A stretch of 64,000 bases of DNA from Seinonella peptonophila (GTDB lineage: Bacteria > Bacillota > Bacilli > Thermoactinomycetales > Thermoactinomycetaceae). Positions 24,465-32,909 of the stretch are shown here, piece by piece; the stretch's first letter is position 1, and each line of letters starts with the position of its first letter. Below the pieces are notes generated by a model, which worked only from the letters and a program-made list of their open reading frames with translations, was not told the origin of the DNA and made no database searches. The translations under genes and the position numbers were made by a program. Location of the stretch: positions 310,001 through 374,000 of the forward strand of contig NZ_FQVL01000002.1 of NCBI RefSeq assembly GCF_900129355.1, given 5' to 3'.

Positions 24465-25844
24465 TTGGAACTAAGAGAGCTAAAAGAAAGAACCATTATT
24501 CGATTGCGTGAACGTGGTTTTGCGATTGAGGAAATGGCAGATGTGTTACTTGAAACAATAGCAAAGGATATTCAAAACCAAACGTCGAATGGTCAAATGA
24601 TCGATCGTGAGCAAGTCATCAAACGTGGGCAAGCTATCGATCGTGAGCAAGCTATCAAATATATTAGCATGGCATTTGAAAATCGAGCCGTTCTACAATC
24701 TGCTTTAGTGGGGATCAATCTTGATGTACTTGCCGAACAAGGAAAGTTAACAGAACCTTACTTATCTGTCATCCGTTCTGACTTAGGAACATTTGCCGTT
24801 GATGAAACATTGGTTGAATGGTCACTCAGTACCTGGGGAAAAAGAAATTTTGCTCTATTTGATACAATCAAATCTGGAGTCGTGCAACGAGCTGATAAAG
24901 ATAAGCTACACTGTCATACCTTTGCAGATGATGTTTTAGGTATGTTTATTGCGCAAGGGTACAAGCTATACCAAAAAGATCTTGAAAACACCTTAGATGA
25001 TAAAAGTGTACGATCTGTCGAAGAATTTCCCATTGATGATTCATTAATCTATAAAAATGGCATAGAACAACCACCAGAAAATGAAGATTTTAAGAAGCAC
25101 AATCCAGCCAATTATCGTAATGATGTCCTAAGAGAAGCAGTAAAAAAAGAACTGGCACCTTTTGAAAAAGAACTAGAGGGATTAGCGAAAATATCCTTTG
25201 GTATGCAAAAAAAGTATATTCCTACAGTGATGCCTCGAATGGTCAAAAAAGCACAGCAAAAAGTGCTCACAAGCAAAACAGAAGTGCATGCTGCTATCTT
25301 GACTGCTATTGAACTTGATCGTCTCTATAATAAGCAACTTGAATTAGATCAACGCCCTTCATCGGAACGTGATTCAAATCAATATTACATTTTCCCAGAG
25401 CTGATGGATGAAATTAAAAACAGCCCAACATTTGCCCCTACGATCAATATTGCAGAAGGTGCTGCGGAGTTTTATGGCGTAGTTGGTCGTACCAATTTTG
25501 GTAAGTTATTACGCCCAGAGGTTCAAGAACAATTCCCTACACTAAATAGTTGTATTCCTTCATCGGAAAACAAAAGCCCATTCATGTCCAAAATGGCCCT
25601 GATGATCGTAGCTGGGACAAATGGAAAGATTGCTAGTGATTTTAAAAGAAATACAGAACGCTGGAGCAAAGACATTTTGCAGCCTTTGCAACCGATTAAA
25701 ACGAAATATGATCAACTACGATCAACCCCACCAAAAAATAGGCAACCAATCATTTCTAATGCCCTTGATCAAGGTAAAAAGATGATCGACAAGATCATCA
25801 CGACGAGAGCAAAAGGTAGTCGAATGAAACCGCTTGAAAAATAA
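24465..25844 (+). CDS. Protein with two PgpA/YutG-like domains
   Basis: 459 residues, starting at a TTG behind AGGAGAG. Residues about 75-170 resemble the YutG/PgpA phosphatidylglycerophosphatase family (SALVGINLDVLAEQGKLTEP, DETLVEWSLSTWGK, CHTFADDVLG with the aspartate pair). Residues about 275-400 look like a second, degenerate copy (HAAILTAIELDRLYNKQLEL, FYGVVGRTNFGKLL) without the HTF-DD motif. A short repeat (MIDREQVIK / AIDREQAIK) lies near residue 50. No membrane helix is visible. The first domain may keep phosphatase activity; the second may be structural. Domain reading is from pattern memory, so moderate. Confidence 0.55.
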   Translation: MELRELKERTIIRLRERGFAIEEMADVLLETIAKDIQNQTSNGQMIDREQVIKRGQAIDREQAIKYISMAFENRAVLQSALVGINLDVLAEQGKLTEPYLSVIRSDLGTFAVDETLVEWSLSTWGKRNFALFDTIKSGVVQRADKDKLHCHTFADDVLGMFIAQGYKLYQKDLENTLDDKSVRSVEEFPIDDSLIYKNGIEQPPENEDFKKHNPANYRNDVLREAVKKELAPFEKELEGLAKISFGMQKKYIPTVMPRMVKKAQQKVLTSKTEVHAAILTAIELDRLYNKQLELDQRPSSERDSNQYYIFPELMDEIKNSPTFAPTINIAEGAAEFYGVVGRTNFGKLLRPEVQEQFPTLNSCIPSSENKSPFMSKMALMIVAGTNGKIASDFKRNTERWSKDILQPLQPIKTKYDQLRSTPPKNRQPIISNALDQGKKMIDKIITTRAKGSRMKPLEK

Positions 25845-25918
25845 GAATGGAAATTCCTGGCTCCATGTGCATACATCACCTGGAGCCTCATTTATTTTTG
25901 AAAGTGAGGAAGAAATTG

Positions 25919-26437
25919 ATGAAATATGTTAGCTATTTGTTTATCTGTCTATTGATGTTGATTACAGCTTGCCAAAATCAAACGCCAGAGGCCCAAAAGC
26001 AATCCACTTCAACTACTCAACAAGCACAACAAAACCAAAAGAAACCAACTCAACAACCCGATGAGCAAAAGCCTGATGATCCACAAAGCAAAACAACTCC
26101 CAAACAACCATCCACTGATCAGGACAAGCCAAAACCTACTCCAAATAAAGAGCAACCGCCAACTGAGCAGGCGAGTGTAGTGGGTCTGATCGACAATATC
26201 AAAAAAATGAAGCAAGGGAAAACACTTTTACAGATTCGCAAAGATCAAGAGATTATTGGTAAGATCACTATCATTGACCAAAAGACCAATATTCGCTATG
26301 CTCATCGAAAAACACTTGTCCCTGTGACTGTCGACGATCTGCGTAAAAACCAGGCTGTATCCATATGGTGTAACGGCCCTTTTTTAAAAATATTCCCAAC
26401 TCAATGTGAAGCAAAAGAAGTGGTCATCGAAGACTAA
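25919..26437 (+). CDS. Lipoprotein with a DUF3221-like domain
   Basis: 172 residues from the ATG at 25919 (AGGAAG before it). A lipoprotein signal (MKYVSYLFICLLMLITAC) gives a lipid-anchored cysteine at residue 18. A long Gln/Pro/Lys linker follows. The C-terminal 85 residues end VSIWCNGP then PTQCEAKEVVIED, like the small secreted DUF3221/YobA fold. The same domain recurs in the gene at 28368, beyond the pabB fusion. Function unknown; probably a wall-facing anchored domain. Confidence 0.65.
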   Translation: MKYVSYLFICLLMLITACQNQTPEAQKQSTSTTQQAQQNQKKPTQQPDEQKPDDPQSKTTPKQPSTDQDKPKPTPNKEQPPTEQASVVGLIDNIKKMKQGKTLLQIRKDQEIIGKITIIDQKTNIRYAHRKTLVPVTVDDLRKNQAVSIWCNGPFLKIFPTQCEAKEVVIED

Positions 26438-26586
26438 TCTATTCATGATGAGTCGATTTACTTCCCCTCCATGTAAGTTAACGCTACCATTGAGTGAAAC
26501 AGAGTTAAATGAGAAGCAGACGACTTAAAGGGTGGTCGTTTCGAAAAACTTGAGAGTATGAAATCATCATGAAAAGGATGTCAGCT

Positions 26587-28314
26587 ATGCAAACACCGCC
26601 TACATTGTACTTTGAATTTGAACAAAATCCACTCATCTTTGAAAATCCAACTGAAGTCATCGTTGCTCAGCAAATTGATGAAGTATTACCTGCTATTCAC
26701 CAAATTGAACAACGAGTCAAATCAGGGTGGTATGCTGCCGGTTTTATCAGTTATGAAGCGTCTCCTGCTTTTGATCCCGCTTTTTGTGTAAAAAAAGAGT
26801 CGCAACTTCCACTGCTCTGGTTTGGCATTTTTTCAGCTCCGCTCAAGCAATCCATTCAATCCACAGAAGAGAATTACTCTATATCAACATGGGAAACCGA
26901 AACCAGCCAAGCAAATTATCAAGCCGCTATCTCAACGATCAAATCACATATTGCTGCAGGTGAGAGTTATCAAGTTAATTACACATTAAGACTTTCAGCT
27001 TCTTTTCAAGGTGACGATATTTCGTATTACCAACGACTATCTCGCGCACAACAATCACAATACAGCGCATATTTAAACATAGGCAGATATCGTATTCTTT
27101 CTGCATCACCTGAACTCTTTTTTTCTTTTGATGCGCAACATGTAAAGACGCGTCCGATGAAAGGAACGATTCAACGCGGACTCACTGCCGCAGAAGATGA
27201 AAAATTAAAAAGTCAATTGCTCCATTCCGAAAAAGAACAAGCAGAAAATTGGATGATTGTAGACCTTCTGCGCAATGATTTAAGCCGAATCGCAAAACCA
27301 GGAACAGTAAAAGTAAAACAATCTCTTCAACTTGAACAATATCCTACCATTTGGACATTAACCTCGACTGTAACAGCCCAACGAAAAGAAGCAACAAAGT
27401 GGTCTGATCTGCTACATGCCCTCTTCCCTTGTGGCTCTGTTACTGGAGCCCCTAAAATAAAAACAATGGAGATTATTGATCAACTAGAAACAAGCTCTCG
27501 AGAAGTCTATTGTGGCACAATTGGTTACCTAACTCCTTCTGGAGAAGGAATATTTAACGTACCCATTCGTACTGTGTGGATTGATAATGAGCAACAAAAG
27601 GCTTTTTACGGAGTTGGGGGTGGTATTACTTGGGACTCTACTGTAACAGGCGAATATAACGAAGTTTTTCATAAAGCCGCTTATCTAACAGAAGAACGAC
27701 CAGACTTCTCCTTGTTGGAGTCAATACTGCTAGAAGAAGGTACATATGCACTGCTTCCTTATCATTTGAAACGATTCGCCACATCAGCAGACTATTTTCA
27801 ATTTCCATATTCAATGGAAGAAATCGAGCATAAACTTCTTTCCTTTGCAGCTACTAGACAGAAGGGCTCATGGAAAGTTCGACTCTTACTTTCATCTGAA
27901 GGTAGGATACTTATTGAAGCGGATCAGCTCTCGACTCTTCCTCAACCATGTCATGTAATGCTAGCAAAATCCCCAATCAATCGCTCGAATCGATTTCTCT
28001 ATCATAAAACAACATTCCGTCAAGTTTATGATCAACAACAGAAACCGGCTGGAATCTTTGATTTATTACTATGGAATCAAGATGGAGAATGCACAGAATT
28101 TACAATTGGTAATCTTGTCATTGAGCATAATGGAAGGAAATACACACCACCTGTGTCCTCAGGATTATTGCCTGGAACATATCGACAAGCACTTCTTGAA
28201 CAAGGAGAAATCTTCGAACGCATCATCTATAAAGAAGATTTAGCCAAAGCAGACCATATATGGATGATCAATAGTGTTCGTGGGTGGGTGAAAGTAAATT
28301 TACTATTAACATAA
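26587..28314 (+). CDS. pabB: PabB-PabC fusion: aminodeoxychorismate synthase component I and lyase
   Basis: Makes p-aminobenzoate for folate. Residues about 1-380 are the chorismate-binding synthase: GYISYEASPAF-type start, GESYQVNYTLRL, LSASPELFF, RPMKGTIQRG, WMIVDLLRNDLSRIA, LFPCGSVTGAPKIKTMEII, VPIRTVW. Residues about 385-575 are a PLP-dependent lyase with KTTFRQVYD supplying the lysine. Start chosen at the ATG at 26587, eight bases after AAAAGGA, rather than 26569. No glutaminase gene (pabA) is next to it, so one is expected elsewhere. The fused form is known in several Bacillota. Confidence 0.88.
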   Translation: MQTPPTLYFEFEQNPLIFENPTEVIVAQQIDEVLPAIHQIEQRVKSGWYAAGFISYEASPAFDPAFCVKKESQLPLLWFGIFSAPLKQSIQSTEENYSISTWETETSQANYQAAISTIKSHIAAGESYQVNYTLRLSASFQGDDISYYQRLSRAQQSQYSAYLNIGRYRILSASPELFFSFDAQHVKTRPMKGTIQRGLTAAEDEKLKSQLLHSEKEQAENWMIVDLLRNDLSRIAKPGTVKVKQSLQLEQYPTIWTLTSTVTAQRKEATKWSDLLHALFPCGSVTGAPKIKTMEIIDQLETSSREVYCGTIGYLTPSGEGIFNVPIRTVWIDNEQQKAFYGVGGGITWDSTVTGEYNEVFHKAAYLTEERPDFSLLESILLEEGTYALLPYHLKRFATSADYFQFPYSMEEIEHKLLSFAATRQKGSWKVRLLLSSEGRILIEADQLSTLPQPCHVMLAKSPINRSNRFLYHKTTFRQVYDQQQKPAGIFDLLLWNQDGECTEFTIGNLVIEHNGRKYTPPVSSGLLPGTYRQALLEQGEIFERIIYKEDLAKADHIWMINSVRGWVKVNLLLT

Positions 28315-28367
28315 ATAGTTTTATATTTTATTATAAATAATATAAAAATCAGAATTGAGAGGATGGG

Positions 28368-28880
28368 ATGATCATTCGCCAAGTCACTTATTCCATATTC
28401 GTTTCATTCTTTTCACTTATTATTTGTCTTACTATCCCATGGGGTGCTATCGTTAAAGCAGATAATAACGACTCTCCAAACAAAAATATCGAATACCATC
28501 ACACATTACCTTTTCCTTTTAAAGAAAGCCCAATTTTTAAGCAACCTCCATTTGTCATAGAGCTACCAGGTAAAAGTCCAAATTCAGCACCTCAAAATCC
28601 AGCACCAGCCAATGTAAAAGGAGAAATAGGCTCCATTGATCAGCAAACATCTAAATCAGCTTTGATTCAGATTCAATCTGGTGATGAAGTAACAGGTAAT
28701 ATTACTGTGACAGATCAGTCGATCATTCGTGATGCAAATCTAAAAGAAACTTTTGCTCCTTTAACATCGTCAGATCTTCAATCTGGACAAAAAGTATCCG
28801 TCTGGTGCAAAGGTCCCAATATCACCATGATTTACCCAACACAATGCATCGCAAAAGAAGTTATCATTGAGTCACATTAA
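28368..28880 (+). CDS. Secreted protein with a DUF3221-like domain
   Basis: 170 residues. The signal peptide (TYSIFVSFFSLIICLTIPWG, then IVKA) lacks a lipobox, so the product is released. The last 85 residues match the lipoprotein at 25919: GEIGSIDQQTSKSALIQI, VSVWCKGP, PTQCIAKEVIIES. The two probably arose by duplication around the pabB fusion and differ in anchoring. Function unknown. Confidence 0.65.
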   Translation: MIIRQVTYSIFVSFFSLIICLTIPWGAIVKADNNDSPNKNIEYHHTLPFPFKESPIFKQPPFVIELPGKSPNSAPQNPAPANVKGEIGSIDQQTSKSALIQIQSGDEVTGNITVTDQSIIRDANLKETFAPLTSSDLQSGQKVSVWCKGPNITMIYPTQCIAKEVIIESH

Positions 28881-28885
28881 TGGAT

Positions 28886-28915
28886 AAGAGCCTCGAGAAT
28901 TAACGAGAGGCTCTT
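28886..28915. terminator. Terminator-like hairpin left of the repeat
   Basis: AAGAGCCTC and GAGGCTCTT pair around a 12-base loop, after the + strand gene ends. A closely similar hairpin stands at 29252-29280 on the other side of the repeat element, as if one terminator had been duplicated. Confidence 0.6.
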
Positions 28916-29251
28916 AGACTGACGAAAAACCCTAAGTTGAGAAAGCGAATTAGACAAAGTAGATGTATGATTCCCATGAGGAAATGGTTCGCAATGTAGC
29001 CGACTTTCAGGCGCTACAAAGTCGCGACTGTGTAGCGAAGAATAGGCGGTAGTACTGTCTGCACACTCCGTGCACAAGTTTCGCTAAGCAGCTAACGCTG
29101 CAAGTCTCACTATGACGCGACATCCGAGTTGATACCGCCCTGAGCGAGCAGTCGCGGCGCCTTGAATACACCTTCGTAGCCTGAACTGGAGGCGAAATGC
29201 GTAACCATGACTCTAGAAAACAGAGAAGTTGATACTTTGTCTACAATCTGA
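28916..29251. mobile_element. MITE-like structured repeat, copy 1
   Basis: Runs from AGACTGACGAAAAAC to TTTGTCTACAATCTG. Its core (about 29005-29185) shares long blocks with copy 2 at 55352: TTTCAGGCGCTACAAAG, AGCGAAGAATAGGCGGTAGT, GAGTTGATACCGCCCTGAGC, GGCGCCTTGAA. GGCGGTA and TACCGCC, CGCGACT and AGTCGCG, and CAGGCGC and GCGCCTTG pair, so the whole can fold as one long hairpin. No transposase is encoded; small frames in it are not genes. Confidence 0.7.
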
Positions 29252-29283
29252 AGCCTCTAGAGAGTAACTAGAGGCTCTTCTTG
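29252..29283. terminator. Terminator-like hairpin right of the repeat
   Basis: GCCTCTAG and CTAGAGGC are perfect arms around a short loop, next to the stop of the symporter gene on the minus strand. Similar to the hairpin at 28886. Confidence 0.55.
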
Positions 29284-30231
29284 CTATTCTTTTGTGCTTG
29301 TTTTCTTATCTTTCATTCGACTGAAAACCTGTGCCAAAATGGAACCAGAAAGGTTATGCCAGACACTAAAAATTGCACTAGGTACGGCTGCTAAAGGCGA
29401 AAAATGGGCTGTAGCGATTGCGACTCCAAGTCCCGAATTTTGCATCCCTACTTCCATCGCAACAGCTTTCTGTTTTGCTAAATCCATCCCAAACAGACGA
29501 GCAAATAAAAAACCGAGTAAAAATCCAAGGAGATTATGCAAAATAACAACAGCAAAAATCATCAACCCGGTTGCAGCTAACTTCTCTTGGCTACCAGCTA
29601 CTACCCCACTTACAATCATTACAATGGCAATAACCGAAATAAGAGGTAATGCTTGTACTGCCGCTTTGGTCTGTTTGCCAAAAAATTTCTGCACGAGAAA
29701 ACCGAGTGCTAACGGAATAATGATAACTTGAACAATGGAAAGGAACAACGACCAGAAGTGTATATCTACCCATTTACTAGCAAGTAACAAAATGAGTAAC
29801 GGCGTTACAATAGGAGCTAAGAGTGTTGAGACAGAAGCGATCGAGACAGCAAGTGGAACATCACCCCGTGCTAAAAAGACCATTACATTCGACGCTGTAC
29901 CACTTGGACAACATCCTACCAGAATAACACCAATCGCCACCTCTTTTGGTAAATCTAAAAAGGTAGCTAGTAAAAAAGCTATTAAAGGCATGACCACATA
30001 GTGCCCTACGACCCCTAAGGCAACATCTCGTGGTCGTCGGAATACTTCTTTAAAATCGTCCGCTGATATGGTAAGTCCCATTCCAAACATAACAATACCT
30101 AATAACGGGATCACATAATCGCCAATCCACTTAAATCCATCTGGATTAAAATAAGCAATAACAGCAAAAAGAAGAACCCATAAAGTAAATGTTTTCCCAG
30201 CAAATGAACTAATTTTGGAAATAATAGCCAT
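29284..30231 (-). CDS. Bile acid:sodium symporter family transporter
   Basis: About 315 residues from the ATG at 30231, which follows TGGAGG. Nine to ten hydrophobic segments cover the chain. Family signatures are FGMGLTISADDF near residue 50, VGCCPSGTASNVMVFLARGD with the sodium-site region near 105, and AVAMEVGMQNSGLGVAIA near 250. Such BASS-family proteins move organic anions (pantoate, keto acids or sulfonates) with sodium. The substrate cannot be told from sequence. It stands alone. Confidence 0.85.
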   Translation of the reverse strand: MAIISKISSFAGKTFTLWVLLFAVIAYFNPDGFKWIGDYVIPLLGIVMFGMGLTISADDFKEVFRRPRDVALGVVGHYVVMPLIAFLLATFLDLPKEVAIGVILVGCCPSGTASNVMVFLARGDVPLAVSIASVSTLLAPIVTPLLILLLASKWVDIHFWSLFLSIVQVIIIPLALGFLVQKFFGKQTKAAVQALPLISVIAIVMIVSGVVAGSQEKLAATGLMIFAVVILHNLLGFLLGFLFARLFGMDLAKQKAVAMEVGMQNSGLGVAIATAHFSPLAAVPSAIFSVWHNLSGSILAQVFSRMKDKKTSTKE

Positions 30232-30368
30232 AATCTGTTCCTCCAACTTTATTCTTTGTTTAATTTAACAGATTTGTATAATATAACATATGGCATTATT
30301 TTACAAAATGGGCTGGTATTTTATTAGCTAGAAGTAAACCATGAGACAAGCAGCTTCAAATGTTTATT

Positions 30369-31277
30369 TCACTTGACAGGCTTTTTTTTGTTTTTTAGAA
30401 CAACTTCTTCCTGAAGAAAAGTTCCATTTCGTTTGTTGTAGAAACGAGGATCTACTATGCGAACACGATTTCCTTCATCAATAATTAAATCAAGAGGGGC
30501 CCAATCATATAAGATCTTCGCTTTTAAATGATGTTGAAATACTGATTGTAAATTTAAATGATCTGCTGAATAAAATGTCTGTAACCTCTTTGTTTTATGA
30601 AATATTGATTTTTCATTTATATCAATCCGATTCCCTACTTTGCCTACAATTTGAAAAGTATAGGGAACAAACGAAGCGGTCAATTCAACCTGATTATACT
30701 CTCTACTTTCCTGCCACTCGAACCATAATCCAAGTGAAGTCTGTAACAAAAAATGTATGAACATGAAGAGAGCAGCGACTTGGAAAATCCGACGCGCTGA
30801 AAGCTGTTTTTTATACTTGGCTATCAACCAACCTAGTAAAGCGATCCCCCAAAAAACAAAGTCGATAATTGAAATCGTCCCAATTGAGTATTTCTGAGAT
30901 GAAAAAGGTACAAAATAGCCTGTTCCCCATGTATTGAACAAATCGCTTGTAATATGAATCAACACACCCAATGCCGCATAATAATAAATCTTCTTTTGCT
31001 TACTCTTCCAAATCCATCGTACACAACTTCCTATTAACCATGCCCACAATGGGACTATAAAGATAGAATGCGTCAGTCCGCGATGCCAGACAAGTTCCAT
31101 CATACGACCAATTTCTGTTAAATTGATCAGAACATCGATATCTGGAATCTGATTACTCACCAGAGCTGTAAATAAAATAGCTTTCTTCTCTGCTTTACTC
31201 ATATTCTCTTTTGAAATTGATTTATACATCACATAACCAAATAATCCATGTGATAAAGTATCCATGCTTTTGCTCAC
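30369..31277 (-). CDS. Membrane metal-dependent hydrolase, YdjM/YbcI type
   Basis: 302 residues. MDTLSHGLFGYVMY at the start, PDIDVL near 50 and WHRGLTHSIFIVPL near 70 supply the His/Asp metal-binding pattern of the YdjM family. LGVLIHITSDLFNTWGTGYF is another conserved block. Four to five membrane helices follow, then a soluble C-terminal domain of about 120 residues. The real start may be the ATG four codons in (31265). Role unknown; homologues are often damage- or envelope-linked. Confidence 0.75.
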   Translation of the reverse strand: MSKSMDTLSHGLFGYVMYKSISKENMSKAEKKAILFTALVSNQIPDIDVLINLTEIGRMMELVWHRGLTHSIFIVPLWAWLIGSCVRWIWKSKQKKIYYYAALGVLIHITSDLFNTWGTGYFVPFSSQKYSIGTISIIDFVFWGIALLGWLIAKYKKQLSARRIFQVAALFMFIHFLLQTSLGLWFEWQESREYNQVELTASFVPYTFQIVGKVGNRIDINEKSIFHKTKRLQTFYSADHLNLQSVFQHHLKAKILYDWAPLDLIIDEGNRVRIVDPRFYNKRNGTFLQEEVVLKNKKKPVK

Positions 31278-31599
31278 ACCTTATCTCTCTTTTGTTCCTC
31301 CAATAGAGTCGATCTAATAAAACATGCTCCTATCTATCCTTCTACTTCCTCTTTAGGGTAGCAGATTTACGAATCTCTCACATCTATCCAGATATAGAAA
31401 CAATCATGACTTTTCGCATACTCATAAGCCGATCTTACTTATCTGAAATATAGTAGACAATATAAAAAACACTCTCCATTCACACAGAGAGCAAACCTAA
31501 TTTTCTATCAAATAGGGATTTTTCTTCTATGAACTTTTCTTCTGGGGAGATTCTATAATCTAAATTTTTAAACCTTAATTATAGCATGGCATCCTCTTT
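31278..31599. other. Intergenic region with one terminator
   Basis: No gene visible. It carries a terminator at 31463-31492 and the upstream region of the YdjM-like gene. Confidence 0.5.
31463..31492 (-). terminator. Rho-independent terminator
   Basis: On the minus strand CTCTCTGTG and the GGAGAG arm enclose a short loop, followed by TGTTTTTTATATT. It lies about 110 bases beyond the membrane protein gene at 31600. Confidence 0.6.
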
Positions 31600-32112
31600 C
31601 TAAGATTGTCTTCTTTTTCCCCATGGTTTAAGATAAGAAATCATTGTCATAAATATCATCGCAGATAGTTGAATGATTGAAGTCATGATAATCGCAGATT
31701 GATTCCAAGCAAATTGCGAATTCACAAAACTCCCAGATTCATGAGCAAAGAGAATCATCACATTATCTGTTACCCAAGTGTTTACACCAAATGAGCCCAA
31801 TACTATCACTAAGATAGTTAAGACTTCCTTTGTCATCACCCAATAATACTTCGTCAATCCCCAATGTGTCCAAATAGAAAGGATAACTCCTGAAATGAGA
31901 ACACCTAATGCTGGAAAACGAATGAGATAAAGATCGATCATATGGATATGATCATAGGTCATTAATAATTCAGCTCCATCCTTTACATTCATCACATATA
32001 CTCCCAATGTAAAGGTAGTTATAGATCCACTAAACCACACAAAAATCAACAATACATGTAAAATCACTAACCATTGCTTCTTTTTTTGTGATAGTCGCTG
32101 TTTTCTAGACAT
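31600..32112 (-). CDS. Four-helix membrane protein, DUF2269-like
   Basis: 170 residues with four hydrophobic segments (about 13-38, 68-88, 94-114, 138-158). Short conserved features are HVLLIFVWFSGS in the first helix and LIRFPALGVLISGVILS in the second. Resembles small predicted integral membrane proteins of the DUF2269/CopD-like group. It diverges from the first two-component system, 110 bases apart, and could be its target. Function unknown. Confidence 0.6.
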   Translation of the reverse strand: MSRKQRLSQKKKQWLVILHVLLIFVWFSGSITTFTLGVYVMNVKDGAELLMTYDHIHMIDLYLIRFPALGVLISGVILSIWTHWGLTKYYWVMTKEVLTILVIVLGSFGVNTWVTDNVMILFAHESGSFVNSQFAWNQSAIIMTSIIQLSAMIFMTMISYLKPWGKRRQS

Positions 32113-32222
32113 GAGCTAAGCTCCTTCTTGATTTTTCTAAAGATTATCAAGAAAATATGGTGATCTTATGGTGGAAATATTGATTTTATATCATTACTGA
32201 TGAAGGAAGTGAGAGAAGAAAC

Positions 32223-32909
32223 GTGAATCCAACTATACTAATTGTTGATGATGAACCAAGCGTATTGCAAACGTTACAAACCTTTCTACAAAAGGAAGGA
32301 TTTCATATAATAACGGCTTCAACTGGCAAAGAGGCGCTCAAAAAAGCGAACCAATTCCAACCAAAAATTGTAATATTAGACTGGATGCTACCTGAAATGA
32401 GCGGGATTGAAGTCTGTCAAGTTCTTCGTCAAAGGGGAACATATGGCATTATTATGGTAACCGCTAAAAAGGAAGAAATTGATCGTATCATTGGTTTAGA
32501 GGTAGGAGCAGATGACTATTTGACAAAACCATTTAGTTATCGTGAGCTTGCAGCTCGTATTCGTGCATTGCTTCGTCGAATGAAAGATTCAATCCAGATT
32601 TCACCCACTATCCATTATCAGGATTTAGTAATTGATCAAAAGAAGTATTTAGTAACCAAAAAAAAGCAAATGATTGAATTAACACCAACTGAGTTTAAAA
32701 TTCTATATACGTTAGCTAGTTACCCAGGAATTGTGTTTAGTCGCATGCAATTATTAGAACACGCTATTGGAGATTCTTTTTATTTTGATGAAAGAACCAT
32801 AGATGGGCATATAAGTAAACTTCGCAAAAAAATCGAAGATAATCCTGCAAATCCTAAATATATTCAAACAGTTTTTGGATTTGGATACCGATTTGGTGAT
32901 CCTACATGA
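32223..32909 (+). CDS. OmpR-family response regulator (TCS1)
   Basis: 228 residues, GTG start after a GAGAGAAG sequence. The receiver domain has the acidic pair in ILIVDDEPS, phospho-acceptor aspartate in IVILDWMLPEMSG, and the lysine of DYLTKPFSY. A winged-helix DNA-binding domain (IELTPTEFKILYTLASYPG, DERTIDGHISKLRKKIE) follows. The stop overlaps the kinase start by four bases. Regulon unknown. Confidence 0.9.
   Translation: MNPTILIVDDEPSVLQTLQTFLQKEGFHIITASTGKEALKKANQFQPKIVILDWMLPEMSGIEVCQVLRQRGTYGIIMVTAKKEEIDRIIGLEVGADDYLTKPFSYRELAARIRALLRRMKDSIQISPTIHYQDLVIDQKKYLVTKKKQMIELTPTEFKILYTLASYPGIVFSRMQLLEHAIGDSFYFDERTIDGHISKLRKKIEDNPANPKYIQTVFGFGYRFGDPT

Noticed and set aside
26505-26545. T-box-like AAAGGGTGGT sequence before the pabB fusion
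   Set aside because: The rest of the T-box (specifier stem, complete ACCGCG core, terminator) is absent and the leader is too short.
28877-29077. 66-residue minus-strand frame inside the repeat element
   Set aside because: Lies wholly in the hairpin repeat, lacks a ribosome site, and similar frames in the other copies are not conserved as protein.
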